In this document: in pieces, positions 8,891 through 18,820 of the stretch | Layout of the letters: every line of letters starts with the position of its first letter | Numbering within the stretch: the first letter of the stretch is position 1 | NCBI RefSeq assembly: GCF_000220395.1 | Contig: NW_004087047.1 | Coordinates: 1-22,772 of the forward strand | Length of the DNA: 22,772 nt | Reading direction: 5' to 3' | From: Ichthyophthirius multifiliis | Lineage: Eukaryota; Ciliophora; Oligohymenophorea; Hymenostomatida | Notes under the pieces: model-generated | The model's database searches: none | What the model was told of the DNA's origin: nothing | Seen by the model: the letters and a program-made list of their open reading frames with translations, nothing else | Position numbers and translations under genes: made by a program

Positions 8891-11800
8891 TCAAAATAAT
8901 TATTCGGCATTAAATTCTTCTTCTGCTCTTGAAAACGTCATTTTAGTTATCACCTTTAATTTTATAAAAATTTAAAAATTAATTTTTATTTTTACTCTTG
9001 AATGTTTAGTATTACTTTCTAGATTAAATTAATTTTAATTTGTATTACACAATAAGTCATCATATTTAATTTTAAGTAATTCGATTTCTTAATATAATTC
9101 TAATAATTCTCTATTTTTATGATGAAGCTCGACGCTTTAACTTTCATATATTTTTTTATATTATTCATATTATTTTATTGTAATTTCCAATTCCCTCGAA
9201 ACATTATCATAAGTTTCTCTCAAGCATAATAATTCAGTTTCATATGTTCTATTTTTATTTTTTAAATCTTAGTTAATATCTTTTTACTCTAAAAGCTATA
9301 AAAAATAATTATTTTTAATTTATTATAAATATTAATTTTATTAAAAACTTATTTTTAAGCTAAATCTGCTTCTCTCTTATATGAATTCATTAATTCATAT
9401 ACATTTACTAGTTCATTTCTTTAATCAATTATTGTTTATTTAAAAACGTTTATTTAATTTTGAGTTTCTTATTCATCTTGTTTTCCTGAAAATTATTGAA
9501 GTTTTAATTATTCTATTTCTTTTACTTATAGATCTTATTCTTTTTTTAATTACATACATTAATTGTATAATTCATTATTTTCTTCTTTTAATTAATTAGT
9601 TTATTTTTTTTAGTATTCTAATTAATTTTCAAATTCCAAACTTTAACTTTGTCTTTCCTTTTTTTGTTTAAAAAAAATAAATATATTTATTCATTTTTTA
9701 TTTAAAAAAAAAAAATCTTTTTTTTTTTAATTAAATTAAAATATAATTTTTAAACTTTATTTATTTAATTTTAATGTTGAATATTAAATGTTTCTTATAA
9801 CTTATCTATTTAAATTTCTAATTATTTTATATTTTATGTTTATTTTTCATTTTCTATTTTTAAATTAGTAATTATTTTTTCTTTTTCACTAAGATTTTAT
9901 CTTAAATAACTTATTTCTAAATTAAAAATACTTTTTCTTCCACCACTTTCAGCTAATTACTTTAAAATTTTATTTTTAATTTTTAAAAAATAAACAAAAA
10001 TACATTATTAGATTAAGACAGTCTTTCTTCATTAAGCAGTTTTTCCAAATTCGAAAACTTAGTTTTCCATAACTCAATTTCTGATTGCATTTTATTAAAT
10101 TGAGTAATTTAGGAAATTTAAAAATCTATTTATGCTTACATTTCTGAATTTTTTTATTTTAAAAAGACATTATCTTATTTATATTAATTTAATTAGTCTT
10201 TAGTAAATTAAAGATCGATTTTATTATCATTTTCATCTTATTCCATTGTTTATTTAGTTATTTTTAACCTTTCAATTTCTTAATGTAAAGTGTCAAGTTG
10301 AGTAGTTTTTATTTTATTTTATTCAACAACTGATGCATATTCTTATTTAAGTACTTCGTATTTTTGGAAAATTTCTTTACTTTTATTCATAGCTTCTTTA
10401 TATATTTTTGAATTTGAAGTATATTCGTTTTCTAGATCTTTGTTTCTTTTTTCATATTGAAAACATTTTTATTTTAAAAATTATTATTCAGCTTATTTTG
10501 ATTTAATTGTTGATAATTCATTGTTTTCGTTTTATTTTAATTAATTGTTTAAGTTTTCAATTTCTTTATTTAAAATTTACTTTTCTTTAAAAAAAAATTG
10601 TCTCTCCTTTTCAAAATAATGCTTTTCTTTTTCTTAAATTTCTCTATCCTTTTTGTAAATCTCCAATTCATTTTAAATTCTAGTTTTTTCATTATGAATC
10701 ACAATTAATTACTCTTTTAATTATCTTATTTTACTAATTTTAGTATATTGACTATATTCAGAATCATTGTTATCATAATTATTAGGCGATTAATTATCTT
10801 AGTTTAATTATATTGTTTTAATTTCTATTTAATTTAAACTTCTAGAATTATTCTAATTTGTTTTATTATTATCGTATATTAATGAATTATTAGTAACTTC
10901 AGTTTATATTGATTATTATTTTTCTATAGATAAATCTTAATTTGTCTTATTTTATGATTATTCTTTATTTTATATTATTATCTTTTGTTGTATTATTTAC
11001 TTTTAATCAGATTCTATTTATTATTATATTAGTTACTAAATTAATTATTAATCTTTATTTTATTAATAAAATTTGCATTACTATCTTTAAGTATCTTCGT
11101 TTGAATTTTATTTCTACTGTTGTTTATATTTTAAATTATTTATTAAAAATGAAGATTAACACTAAGATGGTTAAGGTTATGTTTGCATTTAAAAATTATT
11201 TGCATGCAATTAATATTATTAATTACTTTATTAAGTTAAAGATTAGTTTTATTAAGGTTGTGTATTATAAGATAATAATTGTAAATTAGAAGATAATTAT
11301 GATTACTATTATTAAAATTATTATTATCTTTCAGGTTATTTTGGCTATTTCTATTAATTATTTTGTTATTCTATTTACTCATATTATTATATTTTCCTTT
11401 CTTGAATTTATATAATTTTTAAAGATTAAGGGTTATAATCTATTTATTATAAATAATTTAATTAAGGATTTATTTATTATTGAATTTAATTAATAACATT
11501 TTATTGGATTTACTATAGTTATTATTAATGAATAGATTAATTATTTTGCTTCTAAGAAATATTAGAATTATTTAATAAGATTGAAGAATTATTATTTTAA
11601 GTAATTTTTTAAGAAATAGGAGAAGTTGAAAGTATTTTACCAAAAGAATACTCTTTTTATATAATTTTATTAATAAAAGATTATTATTTTTTTATTTGTT
11701 TAATTTCTCCAATTGCTTAGTTATTAATAGAATTAATTGTATCATTATTATTGTTTTATTAATTTGTATTTAAGTTTATATTACAGAATCTATTATTTAA

Positions 11801-12392
11801 ATTTTGTGAATTTGGTATATGCAAGCTTTTACTTGGAGTAGGAATGAAAGTATCTTTAGAAGAAAACATTTTGTTAATATTAATTTGTTAGTTTTACTTT
11901 TATTAATTAATATCTATTGATTATTAATAAGCATGGAAATTAAAAATTTATTAATTATTTTATTGAATTTATTAATTCTATAATATTTATTATTATTGCA
12001 TGTTTTATTATGTTGATTGAATTATACTTTGCTATAATTAATTATTTAATAGTTTTATTTATGATTCTTTGTTATTGTTATTATAATCATTTTCTTTTTA
12101 AATATCTTAAACTTGAATTTCTATAGATTTATGGTTTTTATGTTATAGTTATCTATAATATATTTTTTTTTTAAAAAAATATCATTTATTTAATGATTTG
12201 TTTATTTTTTTATATAATATATATCAACTTTGGAGATACTTGTAAATCTTAAAATTATTTATTTGATATATCTATTTATATCTATGGACAGCATGTTTTC
12301 ATATAACTACTTTTTTCTCTTGTTACTTCTGTTTTAAAATTTTATTATGATTTTACACTTCCTTAGCTTGTTTTTCTATTTATTTTAATCAT
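8891..12392 (-). CDS. large coiled-coil protein with Gln/Asn-rich N-terminal half (six exons)
   Basis: Function is unknown; the shape is that of a structural or scaffold protein. Exons on the minus strand are 12392-12229, 12152-10004, 9959-9756, 9657-9349, 9295-8996 and 8953-8891. They are separated by GT...AG introns of 76, 44, 98, 53 and 42 nt, and every junction keeps frame, giving about 1062 residues ending at TGA 8891-8893. The N-terminus reads MIKINRKTSQGSVKSQQ. Residues about 70-520 are Gln/Asn-rich and probably disordered, with a less biased patch MFSSKDTFIPTPSKSLHIPN. From about 525 to 1045 the sequence is a nearly continuous coiled coil rich in E/K/L/Q (for example IRQLKEQLIVIHNEKTRIQ and RELLELYQEIELLKIKYDDL), ending in EEEFNAEQLF. 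A Met at 11867-11869 could be a shorter start, but the coding look continues upstream, so I prefer 12392. No motor, kinase or EF-hand motif is seen. Centriole, basal-body or ciliary roles are speculation. Confidence 0.82.
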
Positions 12393-12452
12393 ATTTTATA
12401 AAAATTTTAAGTTATTATTAAATAAGTTTTTAAGTCTTTATTAATATTTTTT

Positions 12453-12485
<33 letters not shown>

Positions 12486-12811
12486 GAATAAAATAATAAT
12501 TTAAATTGTTTATTGTTTATTTTTTTTAAATTTGTTTTAATTTACGAAAATAGTGATTTTTTATATTCTTTACTATAATTGTATATAATATGTTAAAATA
12601 AAAATAAGAATATATATCTTGATATTAAATTTTAAAGTTGGAAATATAATTAGTTTTTATAAAAAATAAATTTTAAATTTTATATAAATATAAACAAAAG
12701 ATAGTTTACATTTAATAAAAAATATTTATTTTCTTTTAAATATTAATTATTTATTTATTATTAATTAAATTATTTATTTCTTTAATAAATATAAAAAAGT
12801 AAAAATAAGTT
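12393..12811. other. AT-rich divergent intergenic region
   Basis: This 419-bp gap separates the starts of the minus-strand coiled-coil gene and the plus-strand gene at 12812. It contains a long poly-T run and no gene. Both promoters should lie here by layout. Confidence 0.45.
12458..12485. repeat. poly(T) run of 28
   Basis: An uninterrupted run of 28 T on the plus strand lies 66 bp upstream of the start codon of the minus-strand coiled-coil gene, where it reads as poly(A). Such runs are common in ciliate intergenic DNA and often vary or are misassembled in length. Confidence 0.95.
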
Positions 12812-14101
12812 ATGATTTATTCATTTCAAACTGAACATCTTCAAAATTAAAATATTCATTAATTTTTAAATGAATCTGAATTTAATTATAATGCAAGTAA
12901 TTAAATTTATGAATAATAAGTTTAATCTAATTTTTAATGTTCAAAAGAATAATCTTAAAAATGCTAAAACTTATAGGAGAATATAAGCTAGAATTAAATT
13001 TAGGACTAAAAAGTAAATACTTACGATAAAATAATTTTATTTTGATATAATAAATCAAAACAAAATTTAAAATTATTTTAGAAATATTTAATAAATAATT
13101 AAAAATGAAAATTTTAATTTATATTTTATTCTATTCAACAATAAAATAAATACTTTATTATATTAATATATATATTATTTATTTAGATAGATTAAGCATC
13201 TTCTAATTAAGTTTAATAAACAAGTAAACCCAATAATAGATAATATTAAATTTTGAATAAATAAAACGAATTAGAGATATTAAAATAATAACTTTAAATA
13301 AACTTTTTAAATGCATAGAAAACTTTATAGTTATAATCTCAATAATCTCAATAAGATTTATCTTATAAAAAGCTGATTATTAATAATAACTTTAATTTAG
13401 CTTTTGGATCAGAAAATTTTTAAAAACTAAAAAACTAAAATCATATTAATTTATACCTATATACAGAAAAATATTTAAATCCAATATATAAAAATTATTT
13501 TTAATAAATTTTCAATATTAATTTTAAATAAAGTTTTATTTATTAATAAACTTTAGGAAATTACAATAAAACTAAGTTATTCAATTCAAATAATTAAACT
13601 TAAAGAGAAAAGTAATCAAATTAATGTCAGTATTTAATAAAATAATAAATTGAATAAATAAATTAATAAAATAAAAAATGGATTTATTAAAAAGAAATAA
13701 AACTTTAATAACTTAGATAAGAAAAATTTTAAAAAGAAATGAAAAACTGTACATTTTAGCCTCTAATATATAATAAAACAAATATAATTGGAAATAAATC
13801 CAAATAATTAAACTTTTTTAAAAAAAAATTAACTTACCTCTAATTAAATAAATAAAAACTTAAAAACTAAATAATTAAAACTTAAAATGACGAAACGAAT
13901 ATTAGATAGAAAGATTATGATTAAACTAATTAACTTAATAAATCTGATTTTGAATTTTAAGACAAAAGTATTAGTTAAAAATAAAATAGTTTAGATTATA
14001 ATAAATATAATTAAGAATAAGAATTATATAATTTCAAATAAGAGAAGATAGATTAAACTGAAAATTAAATTGCAAATAATAATTAGAACACATTTCAATG
14101 A
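12812..14101 (+). CDS. Gln-rich coiled-coil protein with CTFQP motif (two exons)
   Basis: Exons 12812-13012 and 13187-14101 flank a 174-nt GT...AG intron that itself contains TGA codons; the splice is phase 0 and gives 371 residues ending at TGA 14099-14101. The N-terminal 67 residues start MIYSFQTEHLQNQN and are Gln/Asn/Ser-rich. Exon 2 holds a low-complexity region, then a helical stretch KKWIYQKEIKLQQLRQEKF at about 230-248 leading straight into KNCTFQPLI at about 254-262. A Lys/Arg-rich helix ending in a C-T-F-x-P motif is a recurring element in ciliate and flagellate cytoskeletal or ciliary proteins, although its function is unknown; I rely on memory for that. The C-terminal 100 residues are hydrophilic. 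No enzyme domain is seen. Confidence 0.72.
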
Positions 14102-14364
14102 TATAATAGTTGTTATATTTAAAGTAAGTATAATAAAATATATGTTTAAATACTATTGATTAATATAAAAATATTTAAATATTTTTTTAATTACTTTAAT
14201 ATTTTTTTAAAAAAAATTACGAATAAAAATTTAAATAATTTATATATTATTTTTATAATTTTTTGTATTTTTGTTAATTATGCTTGCTTTTTGTTTAAAT
14301 TATATTATTTTGATAAAAAAAATAGTAAAATAATTAAATTGTTATATTACAAAAAAATTTATAT

Positions 14365-15528
14365 ATGGATATACTAAATTAATTAATAGAAGAAGAAAAT
14401 TTTAAAGATGAATCAAAAATGTTCGATTAAAATGATGATTTACAATCATGTATATAATAATTTTTTACAAATTTTTATTTTTAATTTATAATTTAAATGC
14501 AGGCATTGATATTGAAGAATTTCAAAAAAAAATAAGAAAGAGTTAAATTATAAAATATAAATAAAATTAATTTGATTCTAGTGAAGATGATAATTATTTA
14601 AATAAAACAAGTTAAAGCAAATAAAGTATTGTTTCATAAGCAAATAAAAGTGTTTCTAGTATTTAAAGCAAATAATCATATATTAGTAAATAATAAAATG
14701 CAATTCAAAAGACAAATTAAAATAATATAAATGCTTTAGCCTAAAAAAAAATTTAAGGAAATATGATGATCCAGAATTAGAAAGCATAATGAAATCAAAT
14801 AACTTAGAACAAAAAATAAAAGAATTACTAGCTAGATATAGATAGGTTTAAAATAATTTCGAAAGAGAAAAAAATTTGTATTTTTAATACAAAATTATTT
14901 TACATTTTTTTATTTATTATCTAAAATATAAAAGGAGAATTAAATTAGAAAAATAAATTAATTAACAATAATCTCATTCGGGAGTATCATTCAATAAAAA
15001 CAATATCAATGAAAAACCATTAACAACTTTAAAATAAGCTTAAAACTAAAACTAAGATTCTAATTAAGTACTTTTCATATAATATTAAATAAATAAAAAA
15101 TAAGGAAAATATAATAATGAAATAAGAAATACAATCTTTAAAAAAAGAATTAAACCAAAAAGAAAGAATTTTAAATGAATTAATAAGCTAAGTATTTATT
15201 AAAATACTCTTAAAATAAATTTATATTTATTTTTATTTTTATTTTATAAAGAAAGCATAAAACGATATCGGATTAGATTTCGTTGAATAACCTAAAGTAT
15301 AAAGATTAGAAAATGAACTTAAAATTTTAAAAAAGAAAGAGATGAATTCTTTGCAAGTAGATTTGATAAGGTTTAATAAATATATAATATTTTATTTTCA
15401 GAAATATTATCAACATTTAGATATATTATTAGAAAAATGCAGAGCTATTAAAAGATCTTTCATATTAAAATAATAAAATGAGAATTAAAATAGAAGATTT
15501 AGAATATAAACTTAAAAATAAAATTTGA
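14365..15528 (+). CDS. coiled-coil protein, multi-exon, with apparent one-base frame breaks
   Basis: The product begins MDILNQLIEEENFKDESKMF at ATG 14365. Clear introns are 14450-14502, 14878-14934, 15068-15104 and 15192-15251 (53, 57, 37 and 60 nt). Exon text is strongly coiled-coil: IDIEEFQKKIRKSQ, ESIMKSNNLEQKIKELLARY, IQSLKKELNQKERILNELI, LENELKILKKKEM, and the end MRIKIEDLEYKLKNKI before TGA 15526-15528. Three places do not keep frame: the A9 run at 14743-14751, near 15299-15302, and around 15355-15437. The first can be avoided by an intron 14686-14774 and the last by a 31-nt intron ending TTTTCAG at 15400, but the middle one has no splice solution I can find. Each break is also what a single missing A would produce, so base errors are likely; a decaying gene is the alternative. 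Expected length is about 300 residues. No family is recognised. Confidence 0.62.
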
Positions 15529-15749
15529 TTATTATTTAAAAATATATATATAATTAAATATTATTAAAACTAAAATAATGATATATATATACATATATAT
15601 TATATTCAAAATAATTAATTATTTTATTAAATTTTAAATGCAATATAATTAATTTATTAAGTAAGAAAAATTTATATTTATTTTTTTTAAAATATAAAAA
15701 GCCCTATTTTTTATTTTAATAAAATTTAATTTTTTTAACTTTTTTAAAA

Positions 15750-17723
15750 ATGAATTTAAATCTATTGATTATTATTTTTATTATATTAGTTTAAATAATA
15801 TTATGTAAGAAAAAAATTGACAAACAAATATAAAACCCACAAGATAGTTATTAATATTTAAGTATTAATAAAATTGTATATACAGTTAAAATAAAAAATA
15901 ATCAATTATATAAATAAAAAAAAGATCCAATCAATTCTTATTTTAAGATAAGCACATTTTATAATAATAACGATAGTCTTGAGACCAAATTAATGAAAAA
16001 TATATTATCTTGTAGAATTGATAAAAATGACTAAATTGATTTAGTTTATAATTATGAAAACAATTTGTTTATGTAAGAAATATAAAATCACTTATAATAA
16101 AAAAATAATTTAACTTATATTTCAATTAAAAATAATAAAATAACATATATATACATATATATATTTTTTATAATAATTTATTAATTTTTTTTTCTTAGCT
16201 ATTTTATTTGATTTATTATATATTTAAGGACTTTAAATGTATATAAAAATAATGGGTATTAGCAAACTTTTAAAGTTGTTGAAGGTTTTTATCCTATCAT
16301 AATAAACATTGATAATAATGAAAATAATAATTAATAAAATTTATTTTTGATTTCTAAAGTAGTTTTATCATAATTATTTTCAATTTATAATTTAAAATTA
16401 GGAAATGAATGGAGTTTTGTTAGTAAATAATTTTTAAGATAAAAAATATGAATGGATTTTAACACAAATATTTAAAATAAATGAAATTAATGAAAAATTA
16501 AAAGTAAAAATTTATATTTAAAATCTATTAGTATTAATAATAAATAAAAATCTAGCTAAATATATAAAATATTTTATAAGTCAAAATAAAATATGAAGAA
16601 TAAAGCAAACAAATAATAGTTATTAATTGTGAAGATTAAAAAAATAAATTATATTATTTAATTTTGTAAATTTATTTAAAAATTTTTTAAAACAAATATT
16701 TTTTTTTTTTTAAAATACAGAATTACAAAGGGATAAAAATCAATAGATTTCAAAATTTTAAAATAAAATAATTAGTAATTTAATTTACTTTTTTATGATT
16801 TTTAGACTAAAAACTATTATATTTGTATTAATAATAAAGTAAATAATAAATTTAAAATATTTATTTTCAATAATTAAATATTGTTTAAAATAGCTTTTTT
16901 TAAATGATAAATTTTAATTAGAAACGAAAGAAAGAATATTATAATTGTATGAGTATATACCTTAATAAATGATGATAATAATAACAGAACTATATCCTTA
17001 CATATATTACTTATAAATAGAAAATTAAAATTTTGAACTAAAAGAAGCTTTAATAATTTAGGCTGATTAATCAATTCAATAAGAATAACTAAAGTTAAGT
17101 TTTTGCTAATAATTTTTTTACTTAAATTTTTATGAAGATATTAAAATTAATTATTTTTGTTAACTTGAAAATAAGTTATCATATATATTCTAGTTTTCTG
17201 AAACTTAAAGTGTCAAAAAATAAAAAAGCCCAGACTCTTTTATTTTTTAAGATTTGGATGTATTTAATAAGGATAATAAGGACTAGAAAATTAATAATTA
17301 AGAATTATTTGAAAATCAAATAATTTTAATAGACATAAATTAAAAGCATGAATCAACTTTTTTAATTAAAAAATAAAACTATTTCTTAATGTTGTAAAAT
17401 ACTCATCCTTCTTTTGACGGTAATAAAACTATTATTAAATTATATATTATAATATTTAAAATAATAGATCTTTGGAATACTAATTTTTGGTTTATTTTAA
17501 TGGCATATTCTTTTTTCGCGATAACTATATTAGGTTCTATTCATTTTTACTATAATGCTGGAAAGGCTGTTTTTGGAACTGAATTTGTATATTTTTTTAA
17601 TATATTATATTTTTATTTTTTTTAAATAAAAATTTAAAGTTAAAACAGAAAATTGAAAAAGAATAATAATAATGGAGAAATGAGTTTTCCTTACAATAAA
17701 CAGTAAGAAAAACTACCGTTTGA
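15750..17723 (+). CDS. type I single-pass membrane protein of unknown family (nine exons)
   Basis: Exons are 15750-16072, 16229-16358, 16402-16503, 16556-16665, 16721-16838, 16894-17098, 17138-17419, 17468-17586 and 17640-17723, with GT...AG introns of 156, 43, 52, 55, 55, 39, 48 and 53 nt. All phases agree and the product has about 490 residues, ending at TGA 17721-17723. The 39- and 48-nt introns are in frame and therefore less certain. It starts with a signal peptide (NLLIIIFIILVQIILC), followed by a lumenal or extracellular region of about 410 residues with alternating hydrophobic/polar text (for example QTFKVVEGFYPIIINID, MNGVLLVNNFQDKKYEW, LYEYIPQQMMIIITELYPY). A membrane span FWFILMAYSFFAITILGSI lies at about 430-448, and a 38-residue cytosolic tail with a helix (LKQKIEKEQQQWRNEF) ends VRKTTV. 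I cannot place it in a family. The lumenal text suggests a beta-rich domain, which is a guess. A secretory-pathway or surface location follows from the topology. Confidence 0.7.
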
Positions 17724-17960
17724 TTTGATTATTTATAAATAATATTTTATTTTGCTATATAGAAAATATTTTAAATAATTATATTTAATTATCAAATTTA
17801 TATAGTTTTTAAATAAAAATGAAATAATAAATTTTTATTATTAATAAATAATTTTATTTTAATATTTATTTGAAAATAAATATATATTTATAATTTTTAA
17901 GCTTATACGGAATAAAATAATAAAATATTAATATATAATATATATAAATAAATAAACAAA

Positions 17961-18521
17961 ATGATTTAACCAAATTGCAATATAGATGGATATAACACAG
18001 AACAGAAAGATCAATTAATAATTCATTACACTTTGAAAACAGAATCCTTAGTCTCTGAAGTAAACGAACTTTCTCTTATAGTTGAAACATTATTGACTGA
18101 TCAAAAATTATTAAGAGAAAAATATTATACACTTAAACATAGATATAATAACCTGACAAATCCATAATAGAAGAATAATTAGATATATGAAATAATAAAT
18201 AATGCATAAAATAAATCATAAACATCACCAAGGAGAGTTATATAAAACATAAATAATATTTATTAGGACAAAGTATTTATTTAATAATAATTAAGAGAAA
18301 GAGTTACTTAATTAGAAGATGAAATTGCAAAAACAAGGTGCGAAAATTTACAACTAAGGGAAAATTTAAATAAATATAATAATATTTAGGAAAATGAAGA
18401 AGAAAAAGAGGAAATAACAAGTAATATGAAAAATAAGATTTTATAAGTATAATCTTTTTAAATATTATCAAATAAAAATAAGAATTCTAGTGTTTCGTCT
18501 AAAAATTAATATACTAACTGA
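17961..18521 (+). CDS. small coiled-coil protein, 186 residues
   Basis: One exon from ATG 17961 (context caaaATG) to TGA 18519-18521. After a short start (MIQPNCNIDGYNTEQK) comes a helix LIIHYTLKTESLVSEVNELS continuing through TLLTDQKLLREKYYTLKHRY (about 19-73). A Gln/Asn linker with SPRRV follows, then a second coiled coil QLRERVTQLEDEIAKTRCEN to about 155 with acidic EEEKEE, and a Ser/Asn-rich tail. The heptad pattern of Leu/Ile/Val is clear. No enzymatic or known adaptor motif is visible, so partner and function are unknown. Its neighbours are the membrane-protein gene 237 bp upstream and the convergent pseudokinase gene 300 bp downstream. Confidence 0.8.
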
Positions 18522-18726
18522 AAACTATGATATATTTTTTAGTAAGATTATTATTTTTGTTATTTATATATGATTATATATAATAAATACTTTAATTTAT
18601 AAAGATTTTTTTTTTATTATAAAGATAATTAAAAAATGAAAGTTTGATTTTTTTTATTTATGTAATATAAAATATTCAAAAAAAATAATTGTGATAATAA
18701 ATAATTATACTGTAACTATTAAATGT

Positions 18727-18729
<3 letters not shown>

Positions 18730-18762
<33 letters not shown>
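18730..18762. repeat. (TA)n microsatellite
   Basis: About 16 perfect TA dinucleotides lie in the 299-bp gap between two convergent genes. There is nothing else in that gap but A/T-rich sequence. Confidence 0.95.
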
Positions 18763-18767
<5 letters not shown>

Positions 18768-18820
18768 GACAGTTTTATATATAAAGTTTTTTGTATAATT
18801 TATTTTTTAAAGTTTAAATA

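Noticed and set aside
10942-11289. 115-codon plus-strand ORF under the standard code
   Set aside because: It is the antisense of the Gln/Asn-rich exon of the minus-strand coiled-coil gene. Runs of CAA/TAA/AAT codons read backwards as Leu/Ile-rich noise.
12458-12485. Poly(T) run as a transcription terminator
   Set aside because: It sits upstream of a gene start on either reading and resembles the ordinary homopolymer runs of this A/T-rich genome. Nothing marks it as a terminator.
14156-14377. 73-codon plus-strand ORF rich in Ile/Phe/Asn
   Set aside because: It lies mostly in the gap between two coiled-coil genes, has the composition of random A/T sequence, and overlaps the start of the gene at 14365 in another frame.
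14686-14711. 26-nt GT...AG segment as a Paramecium-size intron
   Set aside because: It would repair the frame in the gene at 14365, but it is shorter than every well-supported intron in this window, so a longer intron or a base error is more likely.
16874-17323. Standard-code ORFs on both strands around 16874-17323
   Set aside because: They overlap exons of the nine-exon membrane protein gene, whose ciliate-code frame joins in phase with its neighbours. The standard-code translations are biased noise.
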